Positions 1 through 10,051 are shown, counted from the stretch's first letter. The stretch: 21,102 nucleotides of DNA from Pigoraptor chileana (GCA_943704495.1 CALSCR010000104.1:1-21102), one strand, 5' to 3'. Made by a program: numbers and translations. Notes: generated by a model not told the origin, from the letters alone.

Positions 1-53
1 GGGGGGGGCGCATATGTATTTGCTGACTAAGCGGCTGCGCTTGCGGCGTGCAG

Positions 54-3013
54 GTGCGTGTGCACATCGCTGCAGTCGGAGGTGCTGGCCGGCATCAAGA
101 CGGACGGGGATGCGCAACGCAAGGGACTGTTTCTCTCGCACAACAATTTCGAGTCTCTCTGCAAAAATGTTGCAATGGTCGGTGCGCGGCCAAAGCGATT
201 CGAGATGGAAAAGAAGCACAGCGTGAGTTGCTGCCTTGACCGCCTGGGGCGATCATTTTGCGTCCCTTTCGTTCAGCTTGTGCAGTTTGTCACTCCAGTG
301 TATGCGCGCATGTGTTGACATCAGCGTTGTTTTCTCTTGGCCGTGAGATAGTGCCTTTTGTTGTGGAAAGTGCGTTTTGTGGTTGGTTTTATTTTTTTGT
401 GTTGTAAACAGAGGGGTTAACCGGCGTACATGGAATAGCAGCACCTCCGACATGATTTACACCACGATCCCACTATGCTGCCGTATGTTTGGATGCAGGC
501 GTCTCTCGGACTCTCTTCGAAGAGGGGATCGTCGTATAGCAACGACAACCAGCGCACCACGTCAAATACCTCTGTCATGGGGCGCACAAATGCACTCTCG
601 CCAATCTCCGCATCGCCATCTGTCGAGGCGTCGTCCTTACCAACCAGCCAGACTGCCGCGACTCTTGCGTCTGTGGCTTCACCGGCGCGCCGCCGACCGA
701 GCGACACGCCCGCTCCCACTGCGGGCTCATCTGCGGCGGCGTCGTTGAATACATCGTCGTCGGGGGCGGCGTTGAATGCGCAGTCGTCGATTGGCCATGG
801 TCTGTTGCCGATGGGACTGCCACTATTCTTGTCACGTGGGCCCGCCGCATCCCCCGTCCGCCGCGTGCTCTCGCGCGTGTTTGGTGCGCCTCGTGTTGGA
901 CTTGTGGAGGGGGCGTCACTAGGCAGTAGCGAATCGTTGTCGCAGTCGTCGCAGTCGTCGTCGGCGCGCATGGATTCGCTCCTACTTCACGTGGGCGATG
1001 CTGCGGATGTTGGTGTCACACAGCGGACGATTGATCTTGTTGCCACCCACCTGTCGCTGCACTTGCCCAAAGATTTGAGGTGCGCTACGTAATGTCTGCA
1101 GTGGTGGTGTGCGTCTTTGTCAAACTGGATTCGTTGTTGTAATTAGGCAAGGATACACTACACACACAACTCAACTCACGTACACTTGTATACGCGCACG
1201 AACGCACACTTACGCACACTCTTATTTACCGTAGTCTAGGGGTTCAGCACCTGAGACACCGGCTGTTCCCTATTCCCGCCTGCAAGAAGTTGGCATCAAT
1301 CTGCGCACATGGACTCAACCATACGCACACTGTTTGTGCTTTCCTTGCAGACACCGCGCGCACGGGTGGGCGAAAGAGTATGCCGCATGCCAGATGCTCC
1401 AGTCTGCACAGCTGTTTCGTCTCATCACGGAGGCCGCGAGAGAGGAGCGGGGAACAGAGGCGTGGGCGTCATCGAGCCCGTCTCAGTCAACATCCTCCAC
1501 GGGACCCTCTTCCCATCCGGAGAGCATTGTCGGCTCCACCGACAGCGACCATTCGCGGGCGAGCAATACCAATATTGTCAACAGCATCATCACCAACAGC
1601 ATGACCATCGGCGGCGACACGCGGCGGAACGGGCCCGCCGCGCCGTCTCCCGTGGGCGCGTCGCACCGGCGGGGCAGCAGCGCCCACCAGCACCACCACC
1701 AGGCGGCGCACCCCGGCAGCAGCCAGCACTCGACCCCCGTGCGCATGCAGACGGCCGCAATCAGCGTCCCCGAATCCCGGCCGCGCAAACTGACGGTGGG
1801 GTCGCTGCCCACTCATTTTGCCGCATATGACGCCATGTCACTGCGATCGACGGACCCCGACAGCGTCTCGCTCTCGTCTCACCCGGAGCTTACCGGCGCA
1901 TGGCCTGCAACCCCGCGACCGGTCAGTCTGCCGCCCCGTCCCGCCGGGTCCTGGTATGCGCATGGCGGCCCGGTTGCCATGGGCGACAACACCATTGCGT
2001 CAGAAGCCTCCATGGAACTTGCGAGGGCGCGCGTGGAATTTCGCCTTCTCGAGCTGCTGTACTGCGCTCTCGAGCAGCTGTCGTTTCCGTTTCCGTCGGC
2101 GTTCCAATCGCGGCTGACGCGCGTCGGATTCGACGTTCTCCCAAGGCGCACCTTTTGCGACTATCTCAGAAGAAATGTCTTCCGCATTACGGAGGATTTT
2201 GCCATGCACGTGCTCGAAACGATGGTGCAGGCGGCGCAGAAGCGGACGCACCCGGCGCCCCATGCCGCGCACGCGCCGTCGACACCCTCCACGCCGGCCA
2301 CGCCACACACCGCGGGGTCGGCATCGGCGTCGGCGTTCGTCTTTGGGCGGGGGGCGGTGCTGAGGCAGCTGTCGACGGGTGCGCGGCCGCCCGCCCTGTC
2401 GCCGGACGACGCAGAGTTTCTGATGCACATTGCATGTCGTCTGCCCACGCGCAACGCCGTGGTGCGGTTCATGCGCGAGTGGCGGGACGTCATTGGCGAC
2501 CGCTATCTCGCCATGCAGTATGCGGGGCAGGTGCTTGCGAGACACGACAGCGCGGTATCGGCCACGCGGCAGCCACGTGACCGCAGTGTGGGCTTTGATT
2601 CCATTGACGACAATGACAGCGACGACGATGACGTGACCGAGGCCGTGTCGGTTTCTGCCGCTGCCGAAGCTGCGCTTACTGCGGCAGAGGGGCAGGTGCT
2701 GCCGGCGCCAGAATACGCTGAGGGCCTCGGTGCGATCATGGACGGCTCCATAATGTCGAGTCTGACGCGTGACGGTCACGTGAGTCTCAGCAACCGTCGC
2801 TTTGTAAAGTTCATTCCACTCGCACTGCTGTTGCGCCACTCCAAAAGCGCAGCGTCCGAATATGCCGAGTGCGAGCCAAAGCGGTACGCAGATGCGCTGG
2901 GCCTTGCGTCCACTGCGTCGGTTGGGGGCACGGATATGGACAATGCCGTGATTCTGCTGGCTGACAACTACATCCACACGGACATCCCGGAGTCCATTGC
3001 TCTCTTCCAGTAA
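54..3013 (+). CDS. Large Ser/Pro-rich protein, 3' part (possible GSAP/pigeon-like C-terminus)
   Basis: Partial at the 5' end. Inferred exons are 54-222, 499-1079 and 1351-3013, ending at TAA. Donors are gtgagt and gtgcgc, and acceptors are atgcag and ttgcag. Phases agree (0, then 2), giving about 803 residues after the first acceptor. A branch-like TGCTGACTAA lies at 20-29, before the AG at 53; an AG at 75 is an equally in-frame alternative. Exon 2 encodes a Ser/Ala-rich linker, and the exon 2/3 join restores a continuous helical stretch (LPKDLR then HRAHGWAKEY). After another Ser/His/Pro-rich linker, nt 2005-2235 encode a helical domain (LELLYCALEQLSFPFPSAF...RRTFCDYLRRNVFRITEDF). A second helical block lies at 2400-2540 and an acidic patch (DDNDSDDDD) near 2610. 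The helical domain reminds me of the C-terminal domain of gamma-secretase-activating protein (GSAP, Drosophila pigeon), but I could not confirm this, so the function stays open. That the region codes is far surer than the family. Confidence 0.6.
223..498 (+). other. Intron 1 of the gene at 54-3013
   Basis: This 276-nt intron runs from CAC AGC|gtgagt to ggatgcag|GCG and is phase 0. It is T-rich in the middle (ttttatttttttgtg). An alternative in-frame acceptor lies at 441 (tagcag), which would add 19 codons. Nothing else is seen in it. Confidence 0.6.
1080..1350 (+). other. Intron 2 of the gene at 54-3013
   Basis: This 271-nt intron has donor gtgcgc and acceptor ctttccttgcag, and is phase 2. 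The interior is rich in CAC/ACAC steps (near 1155-1215). No other feature is seen. Confidence 0.7.
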
Positions 3014-3043
3014 CGCACCAATAACGCACCTGTAACGCAACGG
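3011..3043 (+). repeat. Three 11-nt repeats starting at the stop codon
   Basis: The unit TAACGCA plus four bases occurs three times, at 3011, 3022 and 3033. The first TAA is the stop codon of the preceding gene. The 11-nt period puts a TAA in each of the three reading frames. Confidence 0.8.
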
Positions 3044-3544
3044 GCGGGCGTGGGCGGGCGAAAGGCCCATGCTCCGTTTGTGTTGGCGGCGGCGCACTAA
3101 ACTCTGGACGTCATCTATCAGCGGCCCACTTGACGCATGATTGTTGCATGCACACATGAGTGGCGGCCTTATCTACGGAGGCGACATAATGAAGTGCGCG
3201 AGCGTGCGTGCAGTGAATGCATGTATTCGCGGACATCCGCAAATCGAAAGCCCCAATGACAAAAACTGGATATAAACACACGACCCACTCACATAGGAGC
3301 CACACCGCCCCACATCGAAAGAAACAAATTCGTCCCTGGCGCAATACGGCGCCACTATCCCACACAATAATGCACCGACGACGACCGCCACAGCCGCAAC
3401 AACCGCAACACTCAAACGGACTCACTACGCAATCACCCGCATCCTCCAATCATCATCACACACAGATAACGCTTCGGTTGCGTTTCTATACAAAAAGTTG
3501 GCCAAATCCAAGAAGAAAAAACAACATACACACGGCAAGTCCAC
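3044..3544. other. Convergent intergenic spacer / 3' UTRs
   Basis: This is about 500 nt between the stop of the first gene (+) and the stop of COX6B (-). It starts G-rich and becomes CA-rich and A-rich (3240-3540). I see no open frame with coding character and no AATAAA in either 3' orientation. It presumably holds both 3' UTRs. Confidence 0.6.
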
Positions 3545-4184
3545 TCAGATTTTCGAGGGATAGGTGCCCTCGGCCCGCTGCGCATCCCAAGACTCGACCT
3601 GCAGTATATTAGTATGTGCATTGGCATTGAGCATTAATTGAAGATCAGGCAAACTTACAGAAAACAACAACGGAACAAATGAACAAATTAACAGATGAAG
3701 ACTCGGGGTTTGCGCGGGGGTTTGCACGGACCGCCAATTATCTTCACAAAATCCAAACTATTGAGTCCACACACTGAGCGTGCATTTCAAGGGCTGTGAA
3801 ACGGATCCGCTGACATACAATACCTACACACGCAAATATTTTTACAAAAATACACAAGACGGCCCAATGCAGCCAAATCCTTATGAGAAGTACACGTATT
3901 GACGAACCACACAAAAGCACAATAGAGTTCCAAATGCAAAGCACCGGAACACACGGACATGCAGACAGAGCCACGCCGCCACAGACACCACTCAGACCCA
4001 CCCATTCGACAGGGCAGAGTGACTTGTAAGCACGGAGAAACTGCTTGCACGGGGGGTAGTCCTCGCCCTTGGCCTTCACGCACTTGTGAAAGTCAACATA
4101 GTTCTGCCAGCAGTTACGCGTCTGGTTCTGGTTGGGGAAGCGAGCATCGAACCCCTGGGTCTTGATCTCCACCTGATCGGCCAT
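3545..4184 (-). CDS. COX6B: Cytochrome c oxidase subunit VIb (COX6B/Cox12)
   Basis: Nuclear-encoded subunit of mitochondrial complex IV. It sits on the intermembrane-space face, where it helps hold the oxidase dimer. Exons on the minus strand are 4184-4002 (61 codons from ATG, ending at PVEW) and 3598-3545 ([17 protein letters not shown], stop). They are joined in phase 0 across a 403-nt intron with donor gtgggt and acceptor ctgcag. The product has 78 residues, about the usual size of 80-90. It has the twin-cysteine pattern of the family: Cys25-x9-Cys35 and Cys46-x10-Cys57. The family signatures [16 protein letters not shown] and WDxQRAEGTxPxKI are present. There is no mitochondrial presequence, as expected for a CX9C protein imported by the Mia40 route. 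The gene looks intact. Confidence 0.97.
3599..4001 (-). other. Intron of COX6B
   Basis: At 403 nt this is the longest intron in the window. The donor is gtgggt (4001 downward) and the acceptor ctgcag, preceded by a branch-like TACTAAT about 15 nt upstream. Retention would append an unrelated tail after PVEW. Confidence 0.9.
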
Positions 4185-4805
4185 TTTCTATTTCTACACA
4201 CACAAGTGACGAGTAGGAGATGTGAATGGAGTGTCATCAGCCAATCATTTAAAAGCACAATCAGGCAATAAGTACCATAATAGCATTAGTTACATTAAGC
4301 TCAGGAGAATCAGCAACAGAGTATATCGCTTTGGCCCTGTCCACGCGGGCGAGGTCGTTGACGTGCAGCGCGCATGAACAAAACACGCCCAGATGCTTCA
4401 TAACGCACAGAATACAATGTGAAACAAAAGAGAATTCCGTTCACAAGCGCGCAACACGTTCTCGACACCCAAACACAGAAGGCAGAGAACCATGCAGGAA
4501 GCAGGCGGCATCAACTATTAAAAAACCACGAAGCTCCACACCCCTTTAACAAACCAAGCAATTTAAGCGCACCAACAAAGAGGATAAGACCAACCTTCGA
4601 CAGACAAAAGCCGCTTGCGTGAATGCAAAGAAATGGGTACACTTGCACGTGGGCGCTCCTCCTCTACATGTTGATAGAGAACGAGAACGAGAAAGATGCA
4701 GGAGACAAAGGATGCATGATGGGACTGGTGATGCAGTGGGTGATGCAGCTTCAGTGGACACAGCACTCGCTGCAGGCCACACGGAAATAACGCGCAAATT
4801 GATAC
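4185..4805. other. Spacer upstream of COX6B
   Basis: This stretch holds the COX6B promoter and 5' leader (right after 4184, A/T-rich with CACACA). From about 4330 it is mixed sequence without a convincing frame on either strand. Near 4679-4695 there is a short GAGAAC/GAACGAGAA purine stretch. No known RNA or mobile element was recognised. It may hold downstream exons of the candidate gene at 4806-4952. Confidence 0.5.
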
Positions 4806-4952
4806 TCAGCCCATACTGAAGGATGCATGAAAATAAAGCAAATCGCACATCGCAATCTGCGAGGAATACGGGCCGACATCCGGGGCACCAAACAACAGCT
4901 GGATCACGTGATATGGCTGCGGCGTCATGTCGGCAATGACGTCCTTGGCCAT
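4806..4952 (-). CDS. Candidate small protein or first exon, unknown
   Basis: Not recognised. An ATG at 4952-4950 opens 48 codons with GC-rich third positions in the first two thirds (MAKDVIADMTPQPYHVIQLL...), ending in TGA at 4806. Composition changes sharply just upstream of the ATG, as at a true gene start. A TTTAAATA element lies about 50 nt upstream on the same strand (5008-5001). An 11-codon upstream frame begins at 4984, and its TAA shares a base with this ATG (TAATG). A donor-like GTATGG near 4816 followed by an AG about 45 nt later would extend the frame, so this may be exon 1 of a spliced gene. The opposite strand is also open over about 4864-4950, so coding is not proven. Confidence 0.3.
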   Translation of the reverse strand: MAKDVIADMTPQPYHVIQLLFGAPDVGPYSSQIAMCDLLYFHASFSMG

Positions 4953-5000
4953 TAATTTGGAATTGGAAGCGAAAGCGGCTTCATTTTTGGCAATCGATGC

Positions 5001-5008
5001 TATTTAAA
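5001..5008. promoter_or_regulatory. TATA-like element TATTTAAA
   Basis: TATTTAAA (TTTAAATA on the minus strand) lies in an AT-rich dip. On the + strand an initiator-like TCAGTTTTT follows about 30 nt later, before the LENG8-like gene. On the - strand it lies about 50 nt before the ATG at 4952. It could serve either gene. Confidence 0.35.
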
Positions 5009-5225
5009 AGTCCGAGTCATATTTTGCTTTCCAGCGTCAGTTTTTCAGATTGCAACCCACACATTACACATTATTACCGCATTTTCCGAAGGGGAACAGG
5101 CAGAGATGTGCTGTTATTAATCAAATGCGAAAGAGTTCAGATTCGTTCATTCGCCGTCCTTTGCCAAGCGCATTCGTGTAAGGTGGCCGATTGCATGTCG
5201 GCTTAACGCGGGCGAGGAAGTGTGA

Positions 5226-8200
5226 ATGAGCGCGCAGTGGGCCGGTGCCGGGGTCGAGGTGGGCTACATCAGCTGTCTTGCATCAGCTGTGCCTAATCCC
5301 ATCCATGTGCCCTGTTCCGTGGGCCATTCTGCTTTTAAGCGGTTGCGTTTCTCGATTGCAGTAATGCACGATCCAACGGAAACAGCGCTCAGCTCCGCGT
5401 GTGGTCAAAATGTAGCCATCCAAAAGCACAACTCAACAGCAGCGCATATTTTCGTTTCTCATACCTTTATTTTCATTCATTTATGCAACAGCACCAAGGT
5501 ACCGGAGGAAGCGTGAGTGCGCCTGCGCCGAGTGCCGCTGTACCGGGCTCGACCGCCGCCGCCCAGCAGTCGCAGAGCTCTGGCACGTACACATCATCTC
5601 ATTCGGCAGAGTACGATCCAGCCTACATCTATAGTCAGGGATACGTTGGACAAACAGAGCACGCCGGCAGCAAGCAGCCTCCCGCGCCAGACAGCTCGGC
5701 TGCGTCGCAATACAGCAACTATTGGCAACAAGCGTGAGTATGCTGAGCTCGTTTTTGATTCTTCGAAACTACACCTGATGCAGTTGGTTTCGATAACAGT
5801 GATATTCCATTGACGCCATACTGTTCTGCGCATGTCTTTTAACTGGCATATGCACAGACAACAAGCGCCGGCGTCAGGGGGCGCTTACTCGCAACACAGT
5901 CAATACTATTCGCAGCAGCCTACAACGCCTGCTCAGGCGACCCCGGCATATAGCGGCCAGCCGAACTACTCCGGGTACGGTGGCCAGCAGCAGCAGCAGC
6001 AGCAACAACAACAACAACAACAACAACAACCACAACAGGGATATTCTGGGTACTCACAGGGCGGCTACCAGTATCCTCCTCAAGCACAGCAGTCGCAGTA
6101 CGGCGGGTACGGCACATATCAAGGAAGCAACACGCAGGGTAATTACCCCTACACACAGGCGCCCGCATCAACGCCGGCGACTGTGGGGTCCGCACCGGCA
6201 CAGTACCAGTACGGACAATACGCTGAGCAGCAATACGCCACGCAGGGACAGTCGAGTGGACAGCCGGGGCAAGCCACACAGCCTGCCGTGGGTGCTTTGC
6301 AGGCGGCGCCGGGTGGTGCGGGTGGTGGCGACGGATCGGCGTCGTCGACCTCTGATTCGGCGGCGATTGCGGCGGCAAAGGCTGCGTACGCGATTGCGGC
6401 GGCGACCAACACCGGAAGTGCCTCACAGCGACGGACGAGTACACAGGGGACGCCTGGATACGCCCCGCCGGCACAATATCCGCCTCTGGGGCAGCAGACA
6501 CAGTACTACGGGCAGCCCCAGCAGTACTCACAGCAGCCTCAGCAGTATTTGCAGCAGCCCCAGCAGTACTTACAGCAGCCTAAGTATCAGGCACCCGCAG
6601 CGCCGCGTCCCTATCAACAGCAGGCACCTTACCAGCCGCATTCTGTGACACCGCAGACCTCAGGAAGTGCCCCTCCAGTGCGACCTCCTGCAGCAGCCCC
6701 GGCGTGGCAGTATCAGCAGCATAAACAACAACAACAGCAACAGCAACAGCACCAACAACAGCAACAGCAACAGCAACAGCCTTCATTTGCGCCACCGTAC
6801 TCCCAACACACGTCGCCAGCAGGGTCACCGGTCACGCGAGCAGGGCTGGTGTCGCCCGGTATTCCTTCAGCGAAGCCCGTGTTTTCGTATGCGGCAGCCC
6901 TCAAGGGCACGCAACCTGCCGCTCCACTACAACAGCAACAGCAGCAGTATAATCAACAACAACAGCAGCAGCAAAGCAGACCCCCACTGCAGCCGGCTTA
7001 CATTGCAGTTGGTCCGCCAACGAATCGGCCATCGCGGTTTGGGGACGCTCCCTCCTCAGCGCTTGGTCTCCCGCCCTCACCGGCGAAGCCAGGCGCCGCA
7101 CAGGCCAAGGAAGACGATAAGTTCCCGCCGGCCTTGGAAGACTACATTGTGAGGGCGTGGCGGGACCATACGGCGGCAGAGGACGTGCGTGAAATCGAGA
7201 GGTTGCTGTCTGACATTATAGCCGATGCAAAGATGAAGGGCGACATACAAACACGCAACTGGGCGCAGTTTCCTTTGCCGCGCATCGGAGGAGGCCTCAT
7301 CAGCAAGGGCGGTCTGAAGTCGGCTGCAAAAAAGAAGGCCGATGAAAAGCGCAAGCGGAAGGGGACGGACGACGAGGACGACGCGGATGCACCGACGGAT
7401 GCGGTGCTTCAGGCGCGCGCCGCCCGCTTCGACATTCAGCCCGACGATATGCCCCTCGAGAAGCCGCCCACAAAGAAGGCAAAGAAGGGCAATCCTGCCC
7501 GCAAACAGGCGACGACGTTTTCACAGTTCAATGTGAGCATGGCGGACGAGGGCGGCGACATTGACTGGGAGACATACACCATCAGGTGGGAAGTGGCACC
7601 TGCTTCGTGAAAGTCTCGTTGTGGGATGTTTGTCGCTTGTCGTTTGTGCTTTGAAGACTTCCATTTTGGTGCATTGCGGGTGTGCCACTCAACGGCAATC
7701 GGATTTGACTTTGCGCACTTTTAATAATCGTTATTTTGCTCCCAGGGGAACGAGCACCGCCCTCGAAAAGCAGTACTTGCGGCTGACGTCGGCACCTGAT
7801 GCATCGACGGTGCGCCCACAGCACGTGCTTGCGCGGTCGCTGGAGATGGTGAAGGGGAAGTGGCGCGAGAAGAACGACTACCACTATGTGTGCGAGCAGC
7901 TCAAGTCCATCCGCCAAGACCTCACGGTGCGCATGGCCGTCCTCTGCCTCTGTGTTGTTTGTGCCGGGCTTGTGTTCATGCCTGTCTCTGTCTGTTTGTG
8001 CCTGTGCTCGCTTCTGCATTTGTGGTGTGGGTGGTGTAATCGTAGCGGGTTCTCCTATGAAGGAATCCTGGATTGAACGAGGTGAAAAGAGCGTTACTGA
8101 TTCATCCCGGTCGCTAATTAGCCTTGTTCTGCTGTCATTGTACTCGTTTTTGTCCCGGGACTTTCGGTATTTCGGAATGCCTGCTTTCGGAAATTGTTAT

Positions 8201-9508
8201 ATCTACGTCCAAGAGCATGACATGTGTTGTTCACTATGTAATGCACATTTTCTCTGCGAAATCGCATGCAGGTTCAATGCATACGGAACGACTTCACAGT
8301 GCTTGTGTATGAGACCCACGCTCGAATTGCGTTGGAGAAGGTGTGTGTGTGTGTCTGAAACAAAAAAACACGTTATGTATTGATTTTGGGCGTCTCAGTT
8401 TTGATGATGTGCGTGTGGTTGTGGCGGTTGATGGATGGCGAGGGAGGCCTGTGGTGGTGTGGGGTGTGGGATGAGTTGGTAACGCACTGTGGTGAAGGTT
8501 GTGTGTGAGGTGAAGCAGTGGTGTGGGGAGTCTGCACGACTCCGGGTCTGTGAAATCCACTTCTTGCGCCTGCGGCCAACACAAACGAGTGCTTCCCTCT
8601 TGCATCCGTCCCGCTCGCTGCGTGTCGCAGGGTGACGTGGGCGAGTTCAACCAGTGCCAGAGTCAGCTGAGACTGCTGTTTGCCGAGAACATTCCGGGCC
8701 ACGTGACCGAATTTATTGCGTATCGGATACTTTACGCCATTTATCTCCGCAATGACGTTGACATGATGAACTATCTTGCCGAGCTCTCGGCCAAGGACAG
8801 GCGGGATGCCGCCGTCAAACACGCCCTCGAGGTGCGCTTTGTGTCAATACTGAAATTGGCCCTCTTGTATGTCTCGATATCGAGCACGTGCCCACGTTTG
8901 ATTTTCTGAGAGTGTCGCATGACTTGTTTTGCGTGCACGTTCCTCTCTCGCCATTCTCTCTCACCACGGACGGACCGATTGTTCCATGTGAGTCTGCGCG
9001 CACACTGACGCTCCCCGTATTTATTGTCGCTGTTCACGTGCTGCATCCGCACAGGTGCGCGAGGCAATTGCATTTGGGAATTACCACTGCTTTTTCCGCC
9101 TTTTTGCCGATGCTCCCAACATGGGCGCGTATCTCATGAACAAGTACGTCGATCGCGAGCGCGTCGCCGGACTCAAGGTCATGATCAAGGCGTGAGTGTC
9201 ACTGTCCCATCCTGTCATCCTGTCATGTGCATCTGAGGCCGATGTGCGCGAACAGGGACGCACACGCCCGCACACTCCAATTGTTATTGCAAGCGATCCT
9301 GAATGGTTTTCTGGACCACCGCCCCGTATGTGCTGCACACAGGTATCGACCGACACTCCCGGTGGATCACGTGCGCACGGAGCTTGCGTTTGAGAATTCC
9401 CGCGACGCTATCAAGTTTCTGCGGCTGCAGGGGGCTGTGTTCACCCCGGACCGGAAGGCGGTCGACTGCAAGGAAACAGCCGCTGTGTTTGCCGCCAAAA
9501 CCGAGTAA
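5226..9508 (+). CDS. LENG8: LENG8/Thp3-like SAC3-domain protein
   Basis: A nuclear SAC3/PCI-domain protein of the LENG8 (human) / Thp3 (yeast) branch, a family tied to transcription elongation, splicing and mRNA handling. Exons are 5226-5258, 5492-5733, 5858-7585, 7746-7926, 8272-8340, 8631-8831, 9055-9191 and 9343-9508; all phases agree, giving 918 residues. The first ~500 residues are Q/Y/G/P-rich with a pure Q15 (135-149), further Q-rich runs (about 379-400 and 450-465) and SYGQ-like YG/GY repeats. [12 protein letters not shown] (about 518) starts the conserved pre-domain. Basic NLS-like clusters lie near 582-595 and 628-636. From about 668 the SAC3 core matches LENG8 closely: [67 protein letters not shown] and YRPTLPV. 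Intron positions were set by this similarity. The start is uncertain: ATG 5226 gives an 11-codon exon 1, and ATG 5482 would begin inside exon 2. Confidence 0.93.
5985..6029 (+). repeat. (CAG)6(CAA)9 polyglutamine tract
   Basis: Six CAG codons (5985-6002) are followed directly by nine CAA codons (6003-6029), encoding Q15 in the LENG8-like protein. The block switch of codon, rather than mixed codons, suggests two separate expansions. Confidence 0.95.
6519..6581 (+). repeat. Three 21-nt coding tandem repeats
   Basis: Three tandem copies of a 7-codon unit encode [14 protein letters not shown] and QQYLQQP. They differ mainly at synonymous positions. A decayed partial copy (QYYGQP) precedes them. 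Confidence 0.9.
6716..6975 (+). repeat. CAACAG-rich polyglutamine region
   Basis: Two CAA/CAG-mixed Q tracts (about 6728-6780 and 6931-6975) flank a non-repetitive stretch. The first is largely a CAACAG hexanucleotide repeat interrupted by one CAC (His). Confidence 0.9.
8341..8630 (+). other. G/T-rich intron 5 of the LENG8-like gene
   Basis: This 290-nt intron starts gtgtgtgtgtgtg and ends gtgtcgcag. Its middle (about 8400-8545) is strongly G- and GT-rich on the + strand, with many GG/GGG/GGGG runs. That sets it apart from the other introns. Confidence 0.8.
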
Positions 9509-10051
9509 GACTGCTGTGGTCGTCCTATCGGCCTTTCCGCGATCGCGTGCGTGTGACTTCGTGTGTATTTGTGATTATGTGTGTATGTGTCAATGTCTGT
9601 GTGTGTTTGTGTTTATGTGTACTGCATTCTTTGTCGCCATGGATGTCCGTGTTATGTGCCTGGCCTATCATCCCAGATGAGCCTGTGCCTGCCGCCATCT
9701 CTCAAAGTGTGTCAATTAAAGGCACTGTCGGTGGGGATTGCGCTTCTGCGTTGATCGCAGCAAACTTCCCCTTCTTGCCGATCGAACACAAAATTCACGA
9801 AATTGTTGCATGGATAGCCAATGGACACAATGATATGGAATCCGCTTTAATCTTTGTTCGTTTTCAACAAAATTGTGCTAATCGAGCAACACTGATGGCT
9901 CGCGTTCGACTCCACAGTCGCACGCATACACACACCGAAGTCACTTTTCTCCCACGCACATGTGCATGCACATGCACACAGGAGCCACGATAGCGAATAA
10001 ATTCAGCAGAACAGACAGCTCCCGCTTGTTTGCAGTGCGCGCACCCTTCCT
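9509..10051. other. Convergent spacer / 3' UTRs
   Basis: This is 543 nt between two convergent stops. A GT-rich stretch (9540-9620) follows the LENG8-like stop, and AATTAAA occurs near 9713. AATAAA on the + strand at 9996-10001 could be a distal polyadenylation signal. An open frame over about 9675-9915 has low GC and no matching splice phase. A CACATGCA-type repeat lies near 9958-9980. No gene is called. Confidence 0.55.

Noticed and set aside
1-8. Run of eight G at the window start
   Set aside because: Too short to interpret. It probably belongs to an intron or simply marks the window edge.
417-971. Minus-strand frame of 184 codons, Asp/Ser-rich
   Set aside because: It is a shadow of the TCG/TCC serine-rich + strand exon (repeated TCGTCG reads as GACGAC, Asp-Asp).
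2000-3157. Long (385-codon) minus-strand open frame opposite the first gene
   Set aside because: It lies antisense to a GC-rich coding exon. The stops are absent because of codon composition on the other strand. It has no domain character, and the + frame has consistent splice phases.
5920-6531. Minus-strand and alternative + frames across the LENG8-like low-complexity exon
   Set aside because: Runs of Val/Ala/Cys/Ser/Asn come from translating CAG/CAA repeats out of frame.
9675-9915. Open + frame after the LENG8-like stop
   Set aside because: The product reads plausibly, but no donor/acceptor pair joins it in phase, it lacks GC-rich codons, and the LENG8-like C-terminus already ends where the family usually ends.
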